Part shown: positions 1 through 6,802 of the stretch, one piece after another
How the letters are laid out: each line of letters begins with the position of its first letter
Position numbering within the stretch: the stretch's first letter is position 1
Origin: Methanocorpusculum sp.
GTDB lineage: Archaea; Halobacteriota; Methanomicrobia; Methanomicrobiales; Methanocorpusculaceae
Direction: 5' to 3'
Length of the DNA: 10,734 bases
NCBI GenBank assembly: GCA_029987045.1
Contig: DALTWN010000018.1
Location: forward strand, 1-10,734
The notes under the pieces: generated by a model
The model's database searches: none
What the model was told of the DNA's origin: nothing
The model's input: the letters and a program-made list of their open reading frames with translations, nothing else
Translations under genes and position numbers: made by a program

Positions 1-652
1 GTTCCGTTTCCGCTTCAGGTGCATCGAATGGAACTTTCGAGAGTTCTCCTGGCGTAATCCAGGCGAACATAATCAACAGAAGAACGATTGCTATGATGCC
101 ACAGGGCCCGCAGACTGACCAGATGTCAAAGTTCATCAGTGTCGTGAGTGCGAATGGATCTTCAACGCCGGACACCATGAGACGCCAGGCAATGAGGATT
201 ACCACGGCCGCCAGCGGCAGTTCGTAGGCAATCATGGAAACCATTTCACGCTGGGCGCCAACCGTTGCATATGGCGATCCTGATGCGAATCCTCCGATGA
301 CAAGGCATAACGATGGAATCATAAGGAGATAGAGTACCAAAATCATATCGCCTGCACTGCCAAGGACTGGTGCAAGACTGCCGAACGGCAGATAGAGGAG
401 AACTGCAATTGCGGCAGTGAGTGCCAGTACCGGCATCATGTTGAAGAGCAACGGTACGGCATTCTTTGGAACGATGTTCTGTTTGTGGAACAGTTTTGCA
501 ATATCGATGAACGGCTGGTGCAGACGCGGACCTACACGTCCCTGCATATGGGCAACGATTTTCCGATCGAGTCCCGACAGATAAAGACCGACTACCAGTG
601 AACAGATGGTAAGCACGACAGTCCCAAGAACAGCTGCGAGGATTTCGTTCAT
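1..652 (-). CDS. mbhM: MbhM, NuoH-like membrane subunit of Mbh hydrogenase (3' part missing)
   Basis: Integral membrane subunit of the NuoH/HyfC/EchB family that anchors the hydrogenase arm and connects it to the ion-pumping membrane subunits. I translated it directly: it starts at the ATG at 652-650, overlaps the mbhL stop by 4 nt (ATGA) and follows a GGAGG. It stays open for 217 codons to the window edge; the family is about 320 residues, so roughly 100 residues lie outside. Visible hallmarks: an N-terminal TM (about 4-26), the conserved loop with QGRVGPRLHQP at 37-47, TMs near 68-89 and 103-122, the AQREMVSMIAYELPL segment at 133-147, another TM near 183-200, and PFDAPEAETE at 208-217, the acidic family signature. 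Known for the family: these loops line the cavity equivalent to the complex I quinone site. In Pyrococcus the next gene would be mbhN (ferredoxin-like), here beyond the edge. Confidence 0.95.
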   Translation of the reverse strand, partial: MNEILAAVLGTVVLTICSLVVGLYLSGLDRKIVAHMQGRVGPRLHQPFIDIAKLFHKQNIVPKNAVPLLFNMMPVLALTAAIAVLLYLPFGSLAPVLGSAGDMILVLYLLMIPSLCLVIGGFASGSPYATVGAQREMVSMIAYELPLAAVVILIAWRLMVSGVEDPFALTTLMNFDIWSVCGPCGIIAIVLLLIMFAWITPGELSKVPFDAPEAETE

Positions 653-1872
653 TCCATCATCCTCCGTGTCTTCAGATAGGACATTCTGGATAACTCTTCC
701 TTCGTAAGAATCTTGGTTGGTCCATTGTCAGTGGTAACAGCTACACGATCCGTACATGAGAGACACGGATCAATAGATGCGACAACAATCGGGATATCTG
801 CAAGCTGTACGCCTTTCAGGATGAGTGGCCATACATGCAGATTGCTGTAGGACGATGCTTTGACTTTCCATGCAATTGGCGCCTCTCCATTGTTCATGGC
901 AACGTAGTGCAGTGCTTCACCGCGTGGAGCTTCATGCCGGCCGGATGCTTCTCCAGATGCCTTCTTGCACAGTGCCAGAATCTTTGCAACCTTCTCTTCG
1001 AAGATGACTGGGCCCTGCGGCATGTTCGCCAAGCATTCTTCGATGATTTCAATGGACTGTGCAATTTCAAAGATACGCACGACGATTCTGTCGTAGGTAT
1101 CACCGTCAGCAGACTTGTTATAGACTCCCGGAAGTACCGGAGACAGCTGCAAATCCCCATAGGCACAGTAAGGATAATCGACACGCAGATCTGCCGGCAG
1201 ACCTGATGCACGTGCAGTCGGCCCTACCGTCGAATAGGCGGCTGCCTGTTCTTGGGAAAGAACACCGCATCCTTTGCATCTTGATTTGATAACCGCATCT
1301 TCCAGGAAGAGCTGTTTCAGTTTGCCGAACAGATTCTTGTATGCATCCAGGCATTTGCGAATCTTCGGCATCATATCCGGCGTAATATCGCGCCGTACTC
1401 CGCCGATCTGGATGATATCATAGTTGACTCTGTTTCCGGTTATGACTTCGATGGCATCCAGTGCATCTTCACGGACACGCCATGCAAGATAGAAAAGCGA
1501 ATCGAATCCAAGTTCATGTGCGGCGACACCAGCCCAAAGCAGGTGTGACTGGATACGCTCGAATTCAGCAATGATGGTACGGACATAGTCTCCACGCTCC
1601 GGAGAGTTTATCTCTGCAATCTGTTCAACTGCACGGGCAAAACACAGTGAGTGCGTGACACCGCAGATACCGCAGATACGGTCGGTCAGATGGACTATCT
1701 GAACCGGATTACGGGACAATCCCATCCATTCGATACCGCGGTGTGTCTGACCCGGTGTAAAGTCTGCACCGATCACTTCTTCGCCGAGAACGGTAAGCTC
1801 GATATGCACCGGTTCCTTCAATGCCGGGTGAATCGGGCCGATGGGGACCTTGTATGGTACATTTCCTGCCAT
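649..1872 (-). CDS. mbhL: MbhL, [NiFe]-hydrogenase large (catalytic) subunit, group 4
   Basis: Catalytic subunit (407 aa) of the membrane-bound energy-converting hydrogenase; it interconverts H+ and H2 with electrons from the small subunit's FeS cluster. Both Ni-binding motifs are intact: RICGIC at 65-70 followed by H74 (ligands C67, C70), and DPCLSCTDR at 368-376 (ligands C370, C373). This separates it from Mbx- and complex I-type relatives, in which NiFe ligands are lost. EAPRGE at 315-320 and GPTARASG at 217-224 are further NuoD/HycE-family signatures. After R376 come 31 residues, matching the tail that HycI removes from HycE after the same SCT-D/E-R context, so maturation by the nearby protease is expected. 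An unusual extra C199-x2-C202 lies in a segment where the family usually reads GVGVL. The start follows GGAGGGGG and lies 2 nt after the mbhK stop. Cytoplasmic side of the membrane. Confidence 0.97.
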   Translation of the reverse strand: MAGNVPYKVPIGPIHPALKEPVHIELTVLGEEVIGADFTPGQTHRGIEWMGLSRNPVQIVHLTDRICGICGVTHSLCFARAVEQIAEINSPERGDYVRTIIAEFERIQSHLLWAGVAAHELGFDSLFYLAWRVREDALDAIEVITGNRVNYDIIQIGGVRRDITPDMMPKIRKCLDAYKNLFGKLKQLFLEDAVIKSRCKGCGVLSQEQAAAYSTVGPTARASGLPADLRVDYPYCAYGDLQLSPVLPGVYNKSADGDTYDRIVVRIFEIAQSIEIIEECLANMPQGPVIFEEKVAKILALCKKASGEASGRHEAPRGEALHYVAMNNGEAPIAWKVKASSYSNLHVWPLILKGVQLADIPIVVASIDPCLSCTDRVAVTTDNGPTKILTKEELSRMSYLKTRRMME

Positions 1873-1874
1873 GG

Positions 1875-2483
1875 TTATGCCCCCTCCGGTTTATCTTCAG
1901 GTTCCGGTTTTTCAGGAAGCGGCGCTGGCGGCCGGTTTTCCGGACGTCCGCATGCCCACAGATTTTTGACCATACTGTCAGGAATACGCTTATCATCCTT
2001 GCGCAGAGGATAGACATTCTCGGGGAAATCCTGCGGAAGGAAGAACCGGTGTGCTGCCGGCTCCAGTCCTTCAATGCGAATTCCTAGATATTCGGTCTTT
2101 TCCCGTTCGGTAAATGCGGTTCCTTCCATCAGGTCGGTAATAGTCGGAAGAACCGGGTTTGCCTTTGGCAGATCGAGAGAGATAGTCACCATGGTTTCAG
2201 CTCCCGGTTCTCCACCATAGATACTGAAGATATATTGGACACGGAGATTTTCATCATTTGCTCCCTTGTCATATCCTGCAATACAGGAAAGATGCGGATA
2301 TGCAATATCCATTAAGGCTTCTACCGCCTGATGCACGGCACTTGCCTTGATAGTGATCCAGATATTGCGATTCTCTTTTTTCTTCGCACCTTCCGTACGA
2401 ATCTGCACTCGTGAATCCAGCATGGACTTTCCGAGTTTCTTCTGCAGAGAACTGATTATTTCTTCTGGGGATAAGACGGTCAT
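1875..2483 (-). CDS. mbhK: MbhK, NuoC-like 30-kDa-type subunit of Mbh hydrogenase
   Basis: Soluble accessory subunit (202 aa) of the hydrogenase arm, homologous to NuoC/HycE N-terminal domain (respiratory-chain 30 kDa family); it packs against the large and small subunits and has no cofactor. Visible signatures: PHLSCIAGYD at 63-72 (family HLxxxxGxD) and the core DLPKANPVLPTITDL at 104-118, followed by TEREKTEYLGIRIEG at 125-139 and the terminal FLPQDFPENVYPLRKD at 148-163. These match the family order strand-helix-WERE-like-PLRKD. The C-terminus, about 181-202, is a Pro/Glu/Lys-rich tail probably unstructured. It starts by a 4-nt ATGA overlap with mbhJ and a GGAGG upstream. Fusion with the large subunit, as in E. 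coli HycE, is not seen here; the two genes are separated by 2 nt. Confidence 0.93.
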   Translation of the reverse strand: MTVLSPEEIISSLQKKLGKSMLDSRVQIRTEGAKKKENRNIWITIKASAVHQAVEALMDIAYPHLSCIAGYDKGANDENLRVQYIFSIYGGEPGAETMVTISLDLPKANPVLPTITDLMEGTAFTEREKTEYLGIRIEGLEPAAHRFFLPQDFPENVYPLRKDDKRIPDSMVKNLWACGRPENRPPAPLPEKPEPEDKPEGA

Positions 2484-2902
2484 TTTTCTGCCTCCAATCG
2501 TTCAAGTTTTGCTATTGCAGTAACTACACCGTTGATAATTGCTTCCGGCCGCGGGGCGCATCCCGGGACATAGACATCGACTGGAATAATCTGGTCAACC
2601 GGTCCTGCAAGGTTGTAGGAGTCAAAGAAGACACCTCCCGACTGTGCGCAGGTACCTACCGCCATGACCACTTTCGGTGATGGCATCTGTTCATAGACAC
2701 GGCGCAGTCTGTCGGCCATCTGAACAGTAACCGGTCCGGTTACCAACAGTACATCTGCATGTCGCGGAGACCCGACCAGCTTGACGCCGAAACGTTCCGG
2801 ATCATAGCGTGGTGTAAGTGTGGCTACTATTTCAATATCGCATCCGTTGCAGGACCCTGCATTGAAATGGAAGACCCAAAGTGACTTGTTCAGTGCGGTC
2901 AT
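2480..2902 (-). CDS. mbhJ: MbhJ, [NiFe]-hydrogenase small subunit (NuoB-like)
   Basis: Small electron-transfer subunit (140 aa) of the hydrogenase, holding the single [4Fe-4S] cluster next to the NiFe site, as in NuoB/EchC/HycG. All four cluster ligands can be placed: C18 and C21 in AGSCNGCDIE, C85 in VGTCAQSGG and C115 in VPGCAPRPE. This is the CxxC-x(n)-GxC-x(n)-PGCxP pattern of the family. There is no twin-arginine signal and no extra cluster domain, which fits the cytoplasm-facing group 4 type rather than periplasmic uptake hydrogenases. The gene overlaps mbhI by 4 nt (ATGA) and has GGTGATC 5 nt before the ATG, also a good match to the 16S 3' end. Length is typical for short group 4 small subunits. 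Confidence 0.97.
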   Translation of the reverse strand: MTALNKSLWVFHFNAGSCNGCDIEIVATLTPRYDPERFGVKLVGSPRHADVLLVTGPVTVQMADRLRRVYEQMPSPKVVMAVGTCAQSGGVFFDSYNLAGPVDQIIPVDVYVPGCAPRPEAIINGVVTAIAKLERLEAEK

Positions 2903-3237
2903 ATGAAGATCACCACCAGGAAGATAATGACCAGTCCTATGAGGAACCAGGCAATGTAATCGTTGAGGATTCCGGTATGCAGGGGAATCATCTTGTTATA
3001 GATTCCCTTGAGTGCATGGGTGAATCCGTAATACAGGTTTCCTCCACGAACATGGGTTTCCGATGCGGAAGGCGCATCGTTTCCGGACAGATAGGGTTTC
3101 GTCTGTTCGGTATCCTTATCGTAATCTTTTCTGCCAAATTTCAGGATGATACAGGACAGAATAATTGCTACTGCCAATACTACCAGCAGAATCAGTGGAT
3201 TCCAGAATCCAAAGCCGGTATCCAGTGGTTCGATCAT
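2899..3237 (-). CDS. mbhI: MbhI, small membrane subunit linking ion-pump and hydrogenase parts
   Basis: Small integral membrane subunit (112 aa) recognised mainly by its place between mbhH and mbhJ and by a motif typical of MbhI-like proteins. It has a TM helix at about 13-33, a polar middle with PYLSGN at 48-53 and HVRGGNLYYGF at 62-72, and a second TM at about 94-112. In Thermococcales Mbh this protein helps connect the antiporter-like MbhH to MbhM; the exact contacts here are inferred. Start chosen at the ATG after GGAGGTG, with a 4-nt overlap with mbhH. Homology outside Mbh/Mbx and related hydrogenase operons is weak, so function is assigned by context. Confidence 0.88.
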   Translation of the reverse strand: MIEPLDTGFGFWNPLILLVVLAVAIILSCIILKFGRKDYDKDTEQTKPYLSGNDAPSASETHVRGGNLYYGFTHALKGIYNKMIPLHTGILNDYIAWFLIGLVIIFLVVIFI

Positions 3238-4802
3238 AAGGCACCTCCAAGAACTGCGGAAATATAGGTGTTGCTGTTGACCAGTGCTTCAGCTGCCGGT
3301 GCGATAACGGTATCGACAAAGAAATCCGGGAACAGACCAAGACCGATAACAAAGACCGTGAGAATTATCATGGCAATCAGCATCGGTTTCGGCGCTTCCT
3401 TTACCGCAGCATATTCTGTCTGTTGCGGACCCATGAAGAGTGAATGGAACACTTTCATGAACGAAGCAAGGGTCAGGATACTAACGACCATGGCAATGAT
3501 GGACAGAACCGGACTGAATGCAAATACCGATTCATAGATCATCAGTTTGCTGGCGAATCCATTGAAGAGCGGAATACCTGCAATGGCAAGTGCTCCAATC
3601 AGGAAGAAGATCATGGTCCATTTCATGTTGTGGCCAAGACCGCCGAGTTTGCTGATGGTCCAGACGCCGGTACGATAGATGACTGCACCGACGGCAAGGA
3701 ACAGCAGTGCCTTGTACATCGCGTGGTTGAAGATATGGAAGATACCGCCTTCCAGGGATGTCATACCGAATGCCTGCATTGCGGCTGCATCGTGAAGCAC
3801 ACACAGTGCAACGCCCACACCAAGAAGCATATATCCGGTTTGGGATACTGCATGGTATGCCAACAGACGTTTGACATCCTTCTGCGGCAGTGCCATCATG
3901 ACTCCGATGATCATAGACAGCAGACCGAGAATAATAACGACCCATCCCACAGTCAGGGTATTGAATGCACCGTTATAGACGGTAAAGAGAATTCTGAATA
4001 TACCATACAGGCCAGCCTGCGATGCAACGATCATCAGAGCGGTAACTCCCGATGGAGCAGTTGAATAGGCGTCCGGTGTCGCGAAATGGAATGGAACCGA
4101 TCCGGCTTTCATTGCAAGAGACGCAAGGAAGAGAACAAGGGCAGTGATTGTGATTGCATTCGGTGTAATCTGTGAAGCAATCAGGGCCATGTTCAGTGTA
4201 CCGTACTGTGAATAGAGCATACCGATACCGGCAAGAACCATAAGGCCGCCGATGGTATTTACGACTGCGTATTTGAGTGCACCTTCGACTGCGATTCCCC
4301 CTTTTCTGTGATAGGAAATAAGAGCGGCGGCTGCAAGTGAATTGATCTCGAGGAATACGAAGAAGTTAAACAGATCCCCGGTAGAGACCATGCCGAAGAT
4401 ACCTGCAGTGAGCAACAGGAACAGCGTATAGAATTCCGATCTGCCGCTGCGTTCCTTCTGCGATGCTGATAGATACAGCATAGCAGCAACGGAAACGATT
4501 GCTGCGGATATGAGCATGAATGCGCCAAAGGCATCAATGGTGAATATGATTCTGATTGGAATACCTGCTGAATCAAGAACCGCCGGATCAGTCGCACCTG
4601 CTCCGAACACGTAGACGATAGGGCCGTTGATCAGGACACGTATTGCTGTGGTTATTGCTACTGCAGCAGACAGCAGACAGGCGAATATTGCCCACGGTGT
4701 CCGTACCTTCGGTAGGAATCTCCCGAACAGCGGCGTCAGGAATGCACCTATTAACGGGACTATTATGAGAAGTGCCGGCAGGTTATCAATGATAACGTTC
4801 AT
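3234..4802 (-). CDS. mbhH: MbhH, MnhD/NuoM-like antiporter subunit
   Basis: Large membrane subunit (522 aa) of the proton-conducting antiporter family (MrpD, NuoM/NuoL, HyfF), with about 14 TM helices. It is the ion-translocating channel closest to the hydrogenase arm. Ionisable residues expected on the family's membrane axis are visible: E152 in FLEINSL (TM5 glutamate), K232 in MKAGSVPFHFATPDAY (TM7 lysine and the broken-helix HxxxPDAYxxAPS signature), and H356/H360/K364 in HIFNHAMYKALLFL. DVKRLLAYHAVSQTGYM at 309-325 is the common VKRLLAYSSVSxxGY segment. The order and the single large antiporter-like subunit match Mbh rather than Mrp, which also has a large MrpA. Start follows GGAGG, with a 4-nt overlap with mbhG. 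Exact residue roles are by analogy with MrpD/NuoM. Confidence 0.95.
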   Translation of the reverse strand: MNVIIDNLPALLIIVPLIGAFLTPLFGRFLPKVRTPWAIFACLLSAAVAITTAIRVLINGPIVYVFGAGATDPAVLDSAGIPIRIIFTIDAFGAFMLISAAIVSVAAMLYLSASQKERSGRSEFYTLFLLLTAGIFGMVSTGDLFNFFVFLEINSLAAAALISYHRKGGIAVEGALKYAVVNTIGGLMVLAGIGMLYSQYGTLNMALIASQITPNAITITALVLFLASLAMKAGSVPFHFATPDAYSTAPSGVTALMIVASQAGLYGIFRILFTVYNGAFNTLTVGWVVIILGLLSMIIGVMMALPQKDVKRLLAYHAVSQTGYMLLGVGVALCVLHDAAAMQAFGMTSLEGGIFHIFNHAMYKALLFLAVGAVIYRTGVWTISKLGGLGHNMKWTMIFFLIGALAIAGIPLFNGFASKLMIYESVFAFSPVLSIIAMVVSILTLASFMKVFHSLFMGPQQTEYAAVKEAPKPMLIAMIILTVFVIGLGLFPDFFVDTVIAPAAEALVNSNTYISAVLGGAL

Positions 4803-5140
4803 TTCTTCAGCCTCCTGAGCTTCGATGCATCAATTGAACCATACTTTTTCCACAGAACCATGATGAATGCCAGGAGCATGGCAGTTGTAGCAACACCGAT
4901 GACGATATTGGTCAGCGTCAGTGCCTGAACGGTCGGAAGAACCATTGCGGTATCCGGAGCACTGACAAAAATCGGTGCTACCCCTCCTTCCCGATATCCG
5001 AGGGTAACCAGGAAGAGATTCACTGCACCTTCAAGAATTCCGAGACCCATGACCATCTTGATCATGTTCCGTTTGAGAAGCAGAATTGCAAACGCAATGC
5101 CTATCAGCAAGGCGATAGCAATAAGCGGAATAACCATCAT
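4799..5140 (-). CDS. mbhG: MbhG, MnhC/NuoK-like membrane subunit
   Basis: Small membrane subunit (113 aa) of the MrpC/NuoK family with three TM helices (about 3-22, 27-47, 72-97). Hallmarks: GLGILEGAVNLFLV at 32-45 with E37 at the place of the conserved membrane glutamate of NuoK, APDTAMVLPTVQALTLT at 61-77, and NIVIGVATTAMLLA at 78-91, the family TAIVIGxAxTA element. Belongs to the Na+-translocating Mrp-like part of the complex. Start by ATG after GGAGGG; two consecutive ATG codons (5140 and 5137) are possible, the first overlapping mbhF by 4 nt. C-terminus is short and basic, facing the cytoplasm by positive-inside expectation. Confidence 0.94.
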   Translation of the reverse strand: MMVIPLIAIALLIGIAFAILLLKRNMIKMVMGLGILEGAVNLFLVTLGYREGGVAPIFVSAPDTAMVLPTVQALTLTNIVIGVATTAMLLAFIMVLWKKYGSIDASKLRRLKK

Positions 5141-5655
5141 TTCTCATTCCCTCCGGTTTCGGTTTTTTCTGCGGCTTCATCTTCTGCGGAAGTCCGCTCT
5201 CTCAACCCTTTGAACATGTAAAGGACGAGAACGGAAAGTGCCCCGAAGACTTCGAATCCGATTGCAATGTTGAGAATCGGAATCGTTCCGCCGGTCCAGA
5301 GATCCGGTGAAACAATGCCGTAGGGAACCGGATTTCCGAACAGACCGTTGGTTGCATTCAGCCAATTGACCAGAAGACCTGATGCGAAAATGATACCTGC
5401 AATTGCCGTACAGACAAAGAGAATCAGACCAGCAGATTCAAAGAGCTTGATATTCTTGAGTGAGGGCAGGAACGATTCCCCTTCTTCCAGTGCGAAACTT
5501 GCGACCAGTAACGCTACACCGGTTGCGACGATTGCTCCGCCCTGGAATCCTCCTCCGGGAGACAGGTGACCATGTACCACGATATAGAAACCGAATATGA
5601 AGATAATCGGAATCAACAGCCGCGATACATTCTTTGCGATTGGTCCGGACGACAT
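5137..5655 (-). CDS. mbhF: MbhF, MnhB-like membrane subunit
   Basis: MrpB/MnhB-family subunit (172 aa) with four predicted TM helices (about 11-29, 37-56, 72-97, 125-148). The diagnostic HGHLSPGGGFQGG stands at 28-40. The tail, about 149-172, is charged and probably cytoplasmic. In Mrp antiporters and Mbh this subunit belongs to the sodium module with MbhD, E and G. The gene starts 1 nt inside the mbhE stop (TAATG arrangement) after a GGAGG 8 nt upstream, so coupling of translation is likely. Length is close to the C-terminal MnhB unit of the family; nothing is missing. Confidence 0.95.
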   Translation of the reverse strand: MSSGPIAKNVSRLLIPIIFIFGFYIVVHGHLSPGGGFQGGAIVATGVALLVASFALEEGESFLPSLKNIKLFESAGLILFVCTAIAGIIFASGLLVNWLNATNGLFGNPVPYGIVSPDLWTGGTIPILNIAIGFEVFGALSVLVLYMFKGLRERTSAEDEAAEKTETGGNEK

Positions 5656-5942
5656 TACTTTATCCTCCTGAACAGCATGATGACCGCAAGAACCGCTACG
5701 AACAGCACGGTAGCTTCTCCAAGGGTATCGAATCCACGGTAGTCGAATACGACGGCAGTTACTGCATTGGCCGAACCGGTTTCAACTTCCGTATGCGTGA
5801 TGTAATAATCATCTGTCTGTGTTTCTGCAGGATTGCCAATGGTCATACCCAATGCGGGAATGAGGATAATCGCAATAACTGCAATTACCAGAATGACAGC
5901 AATCGGTTTTCCAATAGATATACTGTCTTTAGTCATTTTCAT
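5655..5942 (-). CDS. mbhE: MbhE, MrpA-C-terminal/MnhB-like membrane subunit
   Basis: Short membrane subunit (95 aa from the first ATG) corresponding to the far C-terminal part of MrpA. Two TM helices, about 13-32 and 77-93, flank a polar region with [18 protein letters not shown] at 53-70 and [11 protein letters not shown] at 71-81, the strongest signature of this family. Start choice is open: the ATG at 5942 lies only 3 nt after the GGAGG (5950-5946), the in-frame ATG at 5936 lies 9 nt after it and gives a 93-aa protein. On spacing I favour 5936, but the product is essentially the same. The gene begins inside the end of mbhD (14-nt overlap from the first ATG, 8 nt from the second). Confidence 0.93.
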   Translation of the reverse strand: MKMTKDSISIGKPIAVILVIAVIAIILIPALGMTIGNPAETQTDDYYITHTEVETGSANAVTAVVFDYRGFDTLGEATVLFVAVLAVIMLFRRIK

Positions 5943-6192
5943 CGGCCTCCTTCCGTGTTGTTCCTTTGATGGCTATTACCAGGATAACGGTAGATATAGC
6001 GGCACCAATGGCTGCTTCGGCGATTGCGACATCCGGAGCCTGAAGTACCAGGAATTCGAGTGCCAGGAAGAAACTGAATGCTCCAAATGTGATGGCAGCA
6101 GCAATCATATCTTTTAGGAAGAAAACTGCACCTGCAGTGAGGATTGCTGAAACCAGAAAGAGGATATGGAGAACAATGATCAGTTCATTCAT
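5929..6192 (-). CDS. mbhD: MbhD, DUF4040/MrpA-C-terminal-like membrane subunit
   Basis: Small membrane subunit (87 aa), three TM helices (about 3-24, 28-50, 57-75), equivalent to the DUF4040 portion of MrpA. The signature [15 protein letters not shown] at 51-65 is clear, with membrane-embedded acidic residues E46, D54 and E59 that are good candidates for the ion path. In Mrp this sequence is part of one large MrpA; in Mbh it is a separate polypeptide, which is one of the reasons for naming this operon Mbh. ATG follows GAGGAGGAG with 5 nt spacing and overlaps mbhC by 4 nt. The last codons carry the ribosome binding site of mbhE. Confidence 0.94.
   Translation of the reverse strand: MNELIIVLHILFLVSAILTAGAVFFLKDMIAAAITFGAFSFFLALEFLVLQAPDVAIAEAAIGAAISTVILVIAIKGTTRKEADEND
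5946..5950 (-). promoter_or_regulatory. Ribosome binding site inside mbhD that decides the mbhE start
   Basis: GGAGG within the last codons of mbhD. Distance is 3 nt to the first mbhE ATG (5942) and 9 nt to the second (5936). Usual spacing favours the second, so the annotated 5' end of mbhE may be two codons too long. Confidence 0.6.
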
Positions 6193-6536
6193 TTTTTCTC
6201 CTCCTCGAGTGCATCGACAGATGCTTTAGGTTTGTTACCGGAACGGTGTGCACTGCGTGCTATGATATGGGTCGAGGTCGTTGCGGTAAACAGCGTGACT
6301 ATAATTGCCAGTGCCGCATGACAGATAAATCCGATATAGTCTGCATCTCCGTCTGCGACATTGCAGGCGGCAAAGACAATGACTGCAGCTCCTGCGAACA
6401 GGAAACCGAAACTACCGACAATCCCTCCTGCATGCATCCGCATATAGGTATCCTTGAACCGGAACAGACCGATGATGCCTATGGTGGAGAATACTGCCGA
6501 AATAATCAGCAGAACAATTGTTACAGTATTGATCAT
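6189..6536 (-). CDS. mbhC: MbhC, MnhG-like membrane subunit
   Basis: MrpG/MnhG-family subunit (115 aa), three TM helices (about 4-24, 39-58, 67-87). The signature GLFRFKDTYMRMHAGG at 23-38 is an almost textbook match to the family GLxRFPDxxxRxHA motif, and TSTHIIARSAHRSG at 87-100 matches the family PxxxHxLARAA end. The C-terminal 20 residues are a charged cytoplasmic tail. Part of the Na+ module. ATG overlaps the mbhB stop by 4 nt; a GGAGG lies inside the last mbhB codons. Confidence 0.95.
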   Translation of the reverse strand: MINTVTIVLLIISAVFSTIGIIGLFRFKDTYMRMHAGGIVGSFGFLFAGAAVIVFAACNVADGDADYIGFICHAALAIIVTLFTATTSTHIIARSAHRSGNKPKASVDALEEEKK

Positions 6537-6802
6537 TTCATACCTCCTGCAAGGTATTTACCGATATAGACAGTAGCCACGAACGACAGCAGTGAATATA
6601 CAATGGCGACATCGATAAAGAGCGGTTCATCAAATGCTATTGAGAGAACAAACATAATGATGACCACCAAAACGTTTACGACATCAAATGCCACCATTTT
6701 GTCGGCATTTGTCTTGCCGGTCAGCAGACGCAGAACGGTAACAAGCAACAATACACCAAATACAATTGCTGCGATAATCAGGGTCTGGGAAAACTCAATC
6801 AT
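6533..6802 (-). CDS. mbhB: MbhB, MnhF-like membrane subunit
   Basis: MrpF/MnhF-family subunit (89 aa) with three TM helices (about 7-26, 37-57, 61-83). RLLTGKTNADKMVAFD at 25-40 corresponds to the family RxxxGPTxxDRxxAxD signature, with the conserved Arg and final Asp kept; GPT is replaced by GKT and the DR by DK, a mild divergence shared by many Mbh-type homologues as far as I recall. Starts at ATG with GGAGG 8 nt upstream and overlaps mbhA by 4 nt. Confidence 0.94.
   Translation of the reverse strand: MIEFSQTLIIAAIVFGVLLLVTVLRLLTGKTNADKMVAFDVVNVLVVIIMFVLSIAFDEPLFIDVAIVYSLLSFVATVYIGKYLAGGMK

Noticed and set aside
649..1872. Mbx/Mbs (sulfane reductase) or Fpo/Nuo-type subunit instead of a hydrogenase
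   Set aside because: Both CxxC pairs of the NiFe site are present with RICGIC and DPCxxCxxR, which those non-hydrogenase relatives do not keep.
1651..2087. Plus-strand open frames across the mbhK/mbhL junction
   Set aside because: They cross two strongly supported minus-strand genes, overlap each other in different frames and have no starts with ribosome binding sites.
3444..4064. 206-codon open frame on the plus strand, antisense to mbhH
   Set aside because: Its product is rich in His, Cys and Asp with no membrane or domain pattern, and it lies fully over the well-supported mbhH gene; it is a by-product of mbhH codon use.
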